Below are positions 24,839 to 30,879 of a stretch of DNA of 64,000 bases, in pieces. The notes beneath the pieces are model-generated. The model worked only from the letters and a program-made list of their open reading frames with translations. It had not been told where the DNA came from and searched no databases. A program made the translations under genes and the position numbers. Each line of letters begins with the position of its first letter. Position 1 is the first letter of the stretch. The stretch spans positions 1 through 64,000 of the forward strand of contig DATGMD010000060.1 of assembly GCA_035293805.1 (NCBI GenBank). Reading direction: 5' to 3'. The DNA comes from JAJPHF01 sp035293805 (GTDB lineage Bacteria; Chloroflexota; UBA6077; JAJPHF01).

Positions 24839-25186
24839 CGGCCGTTTCCTCACTCTCATGATCGCGCAGCGGGACCGCGGTTGGGCGCTCGCGCCCGGAC
24901 GTTCGCAGCCCGCGCCAGACGGCGAGCCGCCGCAGGGCGCCGCGGCGCGCATCGGCTGCGCCACCGCGGGCGCCAATTATAGGCCGAGCGCCGAGCCCGG
25001 CGCAGGACCGCGGGCTGCCGCATGACAAGCCGGGACCGGGAGGGATCGTTGCCGCCGCGCTTGCCGGTGGGCTGGCCGGCGCCCTAGACTCCCGGCGTTC
25101 GCGCCCGTGAGGCTGGTCGCGCCGCGGCCAACGCGCGGCGGACCGTATTGCGCCGACGACGGGCAGACGACGACGGAGGTGGCCCG
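24839..25186. other. Divergent intergenic region, aldolase versus mtnD
   Basis: These 348 bases hold no gene. A promoter candidate toward mtnD lies at 25061-25090. Very GC-rich arms could form hairpins. I looked for a SAM-type riboswitch because the genes belong to methionine salvage, and saw no convincing K-turn or conserved core. Confidence 0.5.
25061..25090 (+). promoter_or_regulatory. Sigma-70-like promoter for mtnDCB
   Basis: TTGCCG (25061-25066) and TAGACT (25085-25090) are separated by 18 bases. Transcription would start near 25097 and leave a leader of about 90 bases before the mtnD ATG. Both boxes have mismatches, so this is tentative. Confidence 0.35.
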
Positions 25187-25771
25187 ATGACGAAGCTGAT
25201 TGTGCTGCCGGAGAACGACGCGGCGACCACGCTGCTAGCGACGACGGACCCCGCGGAGATCGCACGGGCGCTGGCCGGCGTCGGCGTGCGCTTCGAGCAA
25301 TGGGTGGCCGCCGCGCCGCTGGGCGCCGGCGCGAGCCAGGACGCGATGCTGGCGGCCTACCGCGCCGACGTGGACCGCCTGGCGGCCGAGGGCGGCTACG
25401 GGACGGTCGACGTGGTGGGCCTGCGCGGCGACCCCGCCGACCCGGCCTGGCCGGCGCAGGCCGCCGAGGCGCGCGGCAAGTTCCTGGCCGAGCACACGCA
25501 CGCCGACGACGAGGTGCGCTTCTTCGTGGACGGCCGCGGCGCCTTCTACCTGCGGCTGGCCGGCCGCGTCCACATCGTCTGCTGCGAGGCGGGCGACCTG
25601 CTCGGCGTGCCCGCCGGCACCCGCCACTGGTTCGACATGGGCACCAACCCGGCGTTCGTCGCCATTCGGTTCTTCCGCGAGCCGGAGGGCTGGGTGGGCC
25701 GCTTTACCGGCGACGACATCGCCACTCGCTTCCCGGCTTTCGACGACCTGATCGCGCCCGTTGCCGGCTGA
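25187..25771 (+). CDS. mtnD: Acireductone dioxygenase (methionine salvage)
   Basis: This 194-residue cupin is acireductone dioxygenase, which converts 1,2-dihydroxy-3-keto-5-methylthiopentene into 4-methylthio-2-oxobutanoate and formate with Fe, or a side product with Ni. The metal motif HTHADDEVRFFVDG gives two His and a Glu; the last His is in PAGTRHWFDMG. The ATG at 25187 follows GGAGGT by six bases. Its TGA overlaps the ATG of mtnC by one base, so the salvage genes mtnD, mtnC and mtnB form one tightly coupled operon. The enzyme is cytoplasmic. The metal used in vivo cannot be told from the sequence. Confidence 0.93.
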   Translation: MTKLIVLPENDAATTLLATTDPAEIARALAGVGVRFEQWVAAAPLGAGASQDAMLAAYRADVDRLAAEGGYGTVDVVGLRGDPADPAWPAQAAEARGKFLAEHTHADDEVRFFVDGRGAFYLRLAGRVHIVCCEAGDLLGVPAGTRHWFDMGTNPAFVAIRFFREPEGWVGRFTGDDIATRFPAFDDLIAPVAG

Positions 25772-26493
25772 TGCTTCGCGCCGTCGTCCTCGATATCGAG
25801 GGCACGACCTCGGCCACCGCCTTCGTGCAGGAGACATTGTTCCCCTACGCCCGCGCGCGGCTGGCGGCGTGGGTGGCCGCCCACCGCGCCGAGCCGCGCG
25901 TCGCCGCCCAGCTCGACGCCGTGCGAGCCGCGCTCGGGGCGCCCGAGGCCGACGAGGCGGCCGTCGTCGCGCAGCTGATCCGCTGGAGCGACGAGGACGC
26001 CAAGGTCACGCCGCTGAAGGCGCTCCAGGGGTGGATCTGGGACGAGGGCTTCGCCGCGGGCGCGCTGACCTCGCACCTGTTCCCGGACGTGGCCCCCGCG
26101 CTGCGGCAGTGGGCCGCGGCGGGGCATACCCTCTGGGTGTTCTCGTCGGGCTCGGTCGCGGCGCAGCAGGCGTGGTTCGGGCACAGCCCGGCCGGCGACC
26201 TGCGGCCGCTGCTGGCCGGCTACTTCGACACCGCGAATGCCGGGCCCAAGCGCGAGCGGGACTCCTACGCCCGCATCGCCGCGACCATCGGGCAGCCGCC
26301 GGCGCGGATCGTGTTCCTCTCCGACGTGACGGCCGAACTCGACGCGGCGCGCGCGGCCGGCTGGCAGACCGTCGGCGTGCGCCGCCCCGGCGAGCCGTGC
26401 TACGCGGCCGGCGTGGGCGACCACCTGGCCGTGACCAGCTTCGCCGCGCTGGACCTCTCCGGCGCGGTTCCCCGCGTGCGAGCGCCCGCGTGA
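25771..26493 (+). CDS. mtnC: Enolase-phosphatase E1 (methionine salvage)
   Basis: This 240-residue HAD-superfamily enzyme carries out enolisation and dephosphorylation of 2,3-diketo-5-methylthiopentyl-1-phosphate to give acireductone. HAD motif I reads LRAVVLDIEGTTS, with the nucleophilic Asp and the E1-specific IEGTT; motif II is WVFSSGSVAAQQ; a Lys occurs in AGPKRERDSYA; motif IV is RIVFLSDVTAELDAA. The ATG is fused to the mtnD stop (TGATG), and the stop overlaps the GTG of mtnB (GTGA). Length and order of motifs are normal. Confidence 0.93.
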   Translation: MLRAVVLDIEGTTSATAFVQETLFPYARARLAAWVAAHRAEPRVAAQLDAVRAALGAPEADEAAVVAQLIRWSDEDAKVTPLKALQGWIWDEGFAAGALTSHLFPDVAPALRQWAAAGHTLWVFSSGSVAAQQAWFGHSPAGDLRPLLAGYFDTANAGPKRERDSYARIAATIGQPPARIVFLSDVTAELDAARAAGWQTVGVRRPGEPCYAAGVGDHLAVTSFAALDLSGAVPRVRAPA

Positions 26494-27104
26494 GCCTGGC
26501 GGCTGCGGGCGCGGCGCTCGCCGCCGAGGCCGCCCGCCTCGCGGCGCTCGGCTGGATGCGCGGCACCGCCGGCAACCTGTCGCTCGTGCTGGCGCGCGAC
26601 CCGTTGCGGCTGGCCGTCACCGCGTCCGGGATCGACAAGGGCGCGCTCACCGCCGCCGACGTGGTGCTGGTCGACGCGCGGGGCGCGGCGGTCGATCCCG
26701 CCGCGCCCCGCCGGCCCTCGGCGGAGGCCGCCCTCCACGCCCGCCTCGCCGCGCTGACGGGCGCCGGCGCCGTCGTCCACGTCCATCCCCTCGCCGCCGT
26801 GCTGGCCGCCGACGCCTACCCGAACGGCGTGGCGCTGGAGGGCCTGGAGATGCTGAAGGGCATCGGCCGCGCGGCGGAGGGCGACCGCGTGCGCGTGCCT
26901 GTGGTCGCCAACAGCCAGGATATGACTGTCCTGGGCGACCGCGCGGCGGCTGCGCTGGAGCCTGGCGTGCCGGCCCTGCTGGTGCGGCGCCACGGCCTCT
27001 ACACCTGGGGCGCCAGCCTCGATCAGGCCCGCTACCACGCCGAGACCGTCGTCTGGCTGCTGGAGTTTCTGAACGCCGGCGGCGCCCCGACGCCGCCCGC
27101 CTGA
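26490..27104 (+). CDS. mtnB: Methylthioribulose-1-phosphate dehydratase (methionine salvage)
   Basis: This 204-residue class II aldolase-fold enzyme dehydrates methylthioribulose-1-phosphate, the step before MtnC. Zinc ligands are visible: VVHVHPLAAV (HxH) and VRRHGLYTWG (His). It begins with GAALAAEAARLAALGWMRGTAG, including GNLS, typical of MtnB. The GTG start overlaps the mtnC stop by four bases (GTGA), giving translational coupling. mtnA and the MTA nucleosidase or phosphorylase are not in this window, so the pathway must be completed elsewhere. A 124-bp inverted-repeat element follows directly. Confidence 0.9.
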   Translation: MSLAAAGAALAAEAARLAALGWMRGTAGNLSLVLARDPLRLAVTASGIDKGALTAADVVLVDARGAAVDPAAPRRPSAEAALHARLAALTGAGAVVHVHPLAAVLAADAYPNGVALEGLEMLKGIGRAAEGDRVRVPVVANSQDMTVLGDRAAAALEPGVPALLVRRHGLYTWGASLDQARYHAETVVWLLEFLNAGGAPTPPA

Positions 27105-27120
27105 TCGCGTCGCCCGGCCC

Positions 27121-27244
27121 CTAAGCAGATGGCACCGGTTCCAGTGCGTGTCCGGTCGCCGCCGTAAACGGCAGGCCAGGCGACTAGACTCGGGCCCGCC
27201 GTTTACGGCGGCGATGTTCCGGTCGATCATGGCCGTCTGCTTAG
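27121..27244. repeat. 124-bp imperfect inverted-repeat element between convergent genes
   Basis: The ends are CTAAGCAGATGGC and its near complement GCCGTCTGCTTAG (12 of 13 match). The centre holds a perfect 17-bp inverted repeat, 27156-27172 against 27198-27214 (TCGCCGCCGTAAACGGC), with a 25-base loop. The right end overlaps the stop codon of the leftward lipoprotein gene. It could be a bidirectional terminator or a MITE-like remnant with terminal inverted repeats; no clear target duplication is seen. Confidence 0.6.
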
Positions 27245-28305
27245 CGCGCGGCGTCGAGCTGGTCCACGAAGCGGTGGTCGTAGAAGCTGTCGATGTTCGC
27301 GGTCGCGGCGCCGGGCAGGGTGTCCTTCAGCGAGTCGACCACCGCTTGCAGCCCGTCGCGCGAGACGCGCAGGCTGGGCGTGAAGGGGACCGTCTTGGTG
27401 AAGAAGTCGTAGGTCTGGTCGATCTGGTCCTCGTCGGTGGTGTCCAGCAAGTCGGTTAGGACCTCCTTGCCCCAGCGCTCGTCCTGGAGGAAGCGCTCGA
27501 TGCCCTGACGGTAGACGCGCAGCAGCCCGGGCAGGGCTGGCGCGAGCCGGTCCATGTCGCCGCGCCGCATGATCAGGCCGATGTTCTGATAGGTCAGATC
27601 GTACAGGTTGACCATCAGGTGTGCGCCCATGCGCTGCGCCGGGATGATCTGCGGCAGGGTCATCGACGCGGCCTGCAGCTGCCCGGATTCCAGGCCAGGG
27701 ATCATGCCGTCCGTGCCGAGCGGCAGGATCTGCACGTCGCTGTGGCTCAGGCCCAGGCGCGCGAGCGTCACGTCGGTGGCGTAGGCCACCGGCGTGCCCG
27801 GCCGGTCGGAGCCGATCGTCTTGCCGCGCAGGTCGTCGGCGGTGTTGATGCCGGGCATGGCCCAGACGCCCAGGATGAAGCGGTCGAGCGCGCCGGCGAT
27901 GAACACGAGGTCCGCGCCGCCGCCGACGTCGGCGGAGATGAGCGCCGGCGCGGAGACCTGCACCAGGTCCAGCTCGCCCGCGACGAGCGCCGCGACGGAG
28001 GTGTTGGAGGGAATCCGCTGCACGTCCACGTCGAGGCCCGCGCTCGCCCACTCGTCCAGCTTGTTAGCGGCCACGATGGGCGCCATCGAGCCCACGGGGG
28101 CGCCGTAGGAGACGCGGACGTGCTGGCGCGTCGCCGGGTTGGCCGCGCTCGCCCCGCTGGGAGCGCTAACGCCGGGCGACGCGGCGGCGGGGCCGCCCGG
28201 CGGGGCGGGCGCGGCGGCGGGCGGCGCGGGCGAGCCGCAGGCGCCGGCGACCAGCAGCGCCGCCAGCAGCAGGCCGGCCCGGGGGATGATCGACGCGCGC
28301 TTCAT
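27241..28305 (-). CDS. ABC transporter solute-binding lipoprotein (NMT1/SsuA-like)
   Basis: This 354-residue binding protein has a lipoprotein signal (GLLLAALLVAGAC, Cys23), a long Ala/Pro/Gly linker, and a mature domain starting with VRVSYGAPVGSMAPIVAANK. Ligand-cleft features include DLRGKTIGSDRPGTP and an ALVAGELDLVQVS turn. Its closest relative in the window is the divergent neighbour at 28488-29549. There is no permease or ATPase gene near. The ATG at 28305 has GAGGAGGAG upstream. The substrate is unknown. Confidence 0.87.
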   Translation of the reverse strand: MKRASIIPRAGLLLAALLVAGACGSPAPPAAAPAPPGGPAAASPGVSAPSGASAANPATRQHVRVSYGAPVGSMAPIVAANKLDEWASAGLDVDVQRIPSNTSVAALVAGELDLVQVSAPALISADVGGGADLVFIAGALDRFILGVWAMPGINTADDLRGKTIGSDRPGTPVAYATDVTLARLGLSHSDVQILPLGTDGMIPGLESGQLQAASMTLPQIIPAQRMGAHLMVNLYDLTYQNIGLIMRRGDMDRLAPALPGLLRVYRQGIERFLQDERWGKEVLTDLLDTTDEDQIDQTYDFFTKTVPFTPSLRVSRDGLQAVVDSLKDTLPGAATANIDSFYDHRFVDQLDAAR

Positions 28306-28379
28306 GGCGCTCCTCCTCGCGTCGTGGCCGCTGCCGCGGCGCCCCGCCGCGTCCCTACGATGGCAGCGGGGCGCCGCGT

Positions 28380-28424
28380 TGTCAAGCGCCATTCCTTGAC
28401 AGCCGCGCGGTGCAGACGTAGGAT
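28380..28424 (+). promoter_or_regulatory. Strong promoter with inverted -35 dyad between divergent lipoprotein genes
   Basis: Rightward, TTGACA (28396-28401) and TAGGAT (28419-28424) are spaced by 17 bases, a near-consensus sigma-70 promoter for the 28488 gene. TGTCAAG (28380-28386) and CTTGACA (28395-28401) form a perfect dyad, so the leftward gene has a TTGACA -35 too, but its -10 is weak. The dyad could also be an operator for a shared regulator. Confidence 0.55.
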
Positions 28425-28487
28425 GCGGACAGCATGCGACGATTTGCGGGCGGACGGCTGCCCGGGACGCGATCTGGGGGTAAGGCC

Positions 28488-29549
28488 ATGCGTGGGGCGC
28501 TGAGCATCGCCGCGGTCGTGCTGAGTCTCGCGCTGGCGGCGTGTCAGCAGGCGGCCCAGTCCGCCCCCGCGCCGAGCGCCGCGGCGGGCGATGCGGCGGC
28601 GCCCGCGGCACCGGCCGCCCCGGCGCCTCCGCCGCGCAAGCACGTGGACCTCGGCTACGTCGCGCCCAGCGAGACGTTCGCCATCCCGTGGATCGCCAAG
28701 GAGGCGGGGCTGTTCGACAAGTACGGGCTGGACGTGGACCTCCACCTGGTCCCCGGCACGCCGCGGCTCACGCAGTCGCTCATCGCCGGCGACTTCGACT
28801 ACGCGAACGTCGGCGCCCCGGCGGTGATCCGCGCCCGCGCGCTGAACGGCGACACGCTGATCCTCGCCAGCGCGGGCAACTACTTCACCTTCCGCATCAT
28901 GGCGAACCAGCAGTCGGGCATCCACTCGCTGGCCGAGCTACGCGGCCATAGCGTGGGCGTCTCGCAGATCGGCTCCACCTCGCACACCTTCCTGAAGATT
29001 CTGCTCGACCGCGCCGGCGTGCCGCTCGACCAGGTGAACGTGATCCAGACCGGCGGCAACCCCGAGGCCGCCGCCGCGATGGTGAGCGGCGGCATCGACG
29101 CCTCGGCGGTCAGCGGCATCATGATCCCGACCGCCGAGCAGGCGGGCGCGGTCACCCTGGCCGACGGCCGTCAGCTAAAGATCCCCTCGGTGAACGGCGC
29201 GCTCGCCGCCACGCGCGGCCACATCGAGCGCGACCGCGACGAGGTGCGGCGCTTCATGCGCGCCTACGTCGAGGGCATCCACTACTACAAGACGCAGCGC
29301 GACGAGACCATCGCCATCATGCAGCAGTACATGAACGGCCTCCCCTGGGACCAGACCGCGTATCTCTACGAGGAGGGGCTGGACGGCTACGAGCCGCTGC
29401 CCTATCCGAGCGACGAGGCTATCCAGACGGAGATGGAGCGCGACGTGGACCCGCCGGTCACGAACATGAAGCCGTCCGACTTCGTGGACGTGAGCTTCCT
29501 GCAGGAGATGGAGCAAGACGGGTTCATCAAGCAGCTCTACGGCCAGTAG
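28488..29549 (+). CDS. ABC transporter solute-binding lipoprotein (NMT1/SsuA-like)
   Basis: This 353-residue protein has a clear lipobox, LALAAC with Cys19, then an Ala/Pro-rich linker and a mature domain that begins VDLGYVAPSETFAIPWIAK. Binding-cleft features include SLAELRGHSVGVSQIGS and a FDYANVGAPAVI turn. The C-terminal part has RFMRAYVEGIHYYKTQ. It is divergent from a second binding protein, with which it shares a promoter region. A VOC-type protein follows 110 bases downstream. No permease or ATPase gene is adjacent. The ligand is unknown. Confidence 0.88.
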   Translation: MRGALSIAAVVLSLALAACQQAAQSAPAPSAAAGDAAAPAAPAAPAPPPRKHVDLGYVAPSETFAIPWIAKEAGLFDKYGLDVDLHLVPGTPRLTQSLIAGDFDYANVGAPAVIRARALNGDTLILASAGNYFTFRIMANQQSGIHSLAELRGHSVGVSQIGSTSHTFLKILLDRAGVPLDQVNVIQTGGNPEAAAAMVSGGIDASAVSGIMIPTAEQAGAVTLADGRQLKIPSVNGALAATRGHIERDRDEVRRFMRAYVEGIHYYKTQRDETIAIMQQYMNGLPWDQTAYLYEEGLDGYEPLPYPSDEAIQTEMERDVDPPVTNMKPSDFVDVSFLQEMEQDGFIKQLYGQ

Positions 29550-29659
29550 CGGCCGGGCGCCGGAGAGGCGACGCGCAGTATAACAGCAGCAGCGGCGACG
29601 GAGCGCCACGGGGCGCGCGAGAGGGGCCGCGCATGGCGCGGCGAGAAGGAGGCGGCGAG

Positions 29660-30085
29660 ATGGCCCAGGCGAAGATTCGGCACATCGCGATCTGCAGCAA
29701 GGACACCCGCAAGCTGGCCGACTTCTACATCAACACCTTCGGCATGACGCAGGTGATGGAGCAGACCCCCAACGACGACCGCGGGCCGACGGACCAGCGC
29801 GCGATCTACGTCTCGGACGGCTACATCAACCTGGCCATCCTCCCGGCGCGGGACAACCCGGAGGGCATCAACCACTTCGGCTTCCAGGTGGACGACCCGG
29901 AGGCCGTCGCGCGGGCGGGCAAGGACGCGGGGGCCCAGACGGGCATCGCGCCGCGGCCGCGCGATGGTCGCTACGCCGAGTTCCGCATCCACGACCCCGT
30001 CGGCACCGGCATCGACCTGGCGACGGCCGGCTGGGCGACCGAGCCCGAGACGGCCGAGCAGGTGGCGGCGCGCGTCGGCCACTAG
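29660..30085 (+). CDS. VOC (glyoxalase/extradiol dioxygenase-fold) protein 1
   Basis: This 141-residue single-domain protein has the vicinal-oxygen-chelate fold. Expected metal ligands are His in KIRHIAICS, His in GINHFGFQVDD and Glu in AEFRIHDP, an intact H/H/E set. It is closely similar to the 34556-34924 product (shared SDG-NLAI and GINH-GFQVDD). Such proteins act as lyases, isomerases, epimerases or dioxygenases; the reaction here is unknown. The ATG at 29660 has GGAGG upstream. TATAAC at 29579-29584 may be its -10 box. Confidence 0.85.
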   Translation: MAQAKIRHIAICSKDTRKLADFYINTFGMTQVMEQTPNDDRGPTDQRAIYVSDGYINLAILPARDNPEGINHFGFQVDDPEAVARAGKDAGAQTGIAPRPRDGRYAEFRIHDPVGTGIDLATAGWATEPETAEQVAARVGH

Positions 30086-30107
30086 GCCGGTGACCTAACC
30101 CCCCCTG

Positions 30108-30134
30108 CCCCCCTTCCCTACGAAGGAAGGGGGG
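30108..30134. terminator. GC-rich hairpin downstream of VOC gene
   Basis: CCCCCCTTCC (30108-30117) pairs with GGAAGGGGGG (30125-30134), a perfect 10-bp stem with a seven-base loop. There is no T run, so termination is likely factor-dependent or the hairpin protects the mRNA end. Confidence 0.45.
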
Positions 30135-30145
30135 AGTAGAGATGG

Positions 30146-30184
30146 GCAGCACGGCGGGCGCGATGAACGCGCCCGCCGTGCTGC
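30146..30184. terminator. 17-bp perfect hairpin downstream of VOC gene
   Basis: The arms 30146-30162 (GCAGCACGGCGGGCGCG) and 30168-30184 are perfectly complementary over 17 bp with a five-base loop. It is one of the strongest hairpins in the window and, with its neighbour, probably separates the VOC gene from marR. Confidence 0.55.
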
Positions 30185-30395
30185 TGGTAACGCCCCGGCG
30201 CCGCAAAGGCGGCCGATCGCGCCGGCAAAGCGAGCCGCCGCCGGCAGGTGCGCCGCCTGGCAGGCATGCGCTTTGCCGTAGTGCGCGCGGGGCCGACCCG
30301 GCTGCCTCGCCGCGGCGCGTCCGGCCGAGGTGCCGCAGCCGACCAGTTGCCTCCCCTGGCGCCACGCATCGTGAGGCGATATATTTCCTGGTACA

Positions 30396-30878
30396 ATGAT
30401 GTCAGACGACGGCATGCCGCTGGCCGACTACCGCGCGCTGGCCGAGCTGCGCTATCAGATTCGCCGTTTCCTCCACTTTAGCGAGCGCGAGGCGCGTCGC
30501 GCCGGGCTCGAGCCGCAGCAGCACCAGGCGCTTTTGACCCTGAAGGGCCTGCCCGCCGACCGCGCCGCCACCATTGGCGAGCTGGCCGAGCGCCTGCAGA
30601 TCGCCCATCACAGCGCGGTGGAGCTGGTCGACCGCCTGGCGGACCGCGGCCTCGTGCAGCGCACCCGCGGCGCCGCCGATCGTCGCCAGGTGCTGCTGGC
30701 GCTCACGCCAGCGGGGACCGCGGTGCTGCGCGAGCTGTCGCTCCAGCACCGCGCCGAGCTGCGCCAGGCCGGGCCGGCGCTCCAGCGTGCGCTCAACGCG
30801 CTGCTCGCCGGGGACGTGGGCGACGAGCCCCCGCCGGGCGACGACGCCGGCGAGCCGTCGCCGCTGGGAGGAGGGTAA
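30396..30878 (+). CDS. MarR-family transcriptional regulator
   Basis: This 160-residue winged-helix repressor-type protein has an N-terminal dimerisation helix (RALAELRYQIRRFLHF), a DNA-binding part with TIGELAERLQIAHHSAVELVDRL and wing GLVQRTRGAADRRQVLLALT, and a C-terminal helix. Its stop is one base before the GTG of the CLC channel gene, and the channel's ribosome site (GGAGGAGGG) lies in the end of this reading frame, so the two are coupled. ATG codons at 30396 and 30399 are both possible; no clear ribosome site is seen. It probably regulates its own operon. Confidence 0.88.
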   Translation: MMSDDGMPLADYRALAELRYQIRRFLHFSEREARRAGLEPQQHQALLTLKGLPADRAATIGELAERLQIAHHSAVELVDRLADRGLVQRTRGAADRRQVLLALTPAGTAVLRELSLQHRAELRQAGPALQRALNALLAGDVGDEPPPGDDAGEPSPLGGG

Positions 30879-30879
30879 C

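Larger units (their letters stand above)
30086..30395. other. Intergenic region with two tandem hairpins and marR leader
   Basis: These 310 bases contain no gene. Two strong stem-loops follow the VOC stop (see 30108-30134 and 30146-30184). Just before marR, a TATATT box at 30380-30385 lies about 11 bases from the first ATG and no ribosome site is visible, so the marR transcript may be nearly leaderless. Confidence 0.5.

Noticed and set aside
24839..25186. SAM-type riboswitch before the methionine-salvage genes
   Set aside because: No conserved core or K-turn was recognised and salvage genes lacking one are common; a covariance-model scan would be needed to decide.
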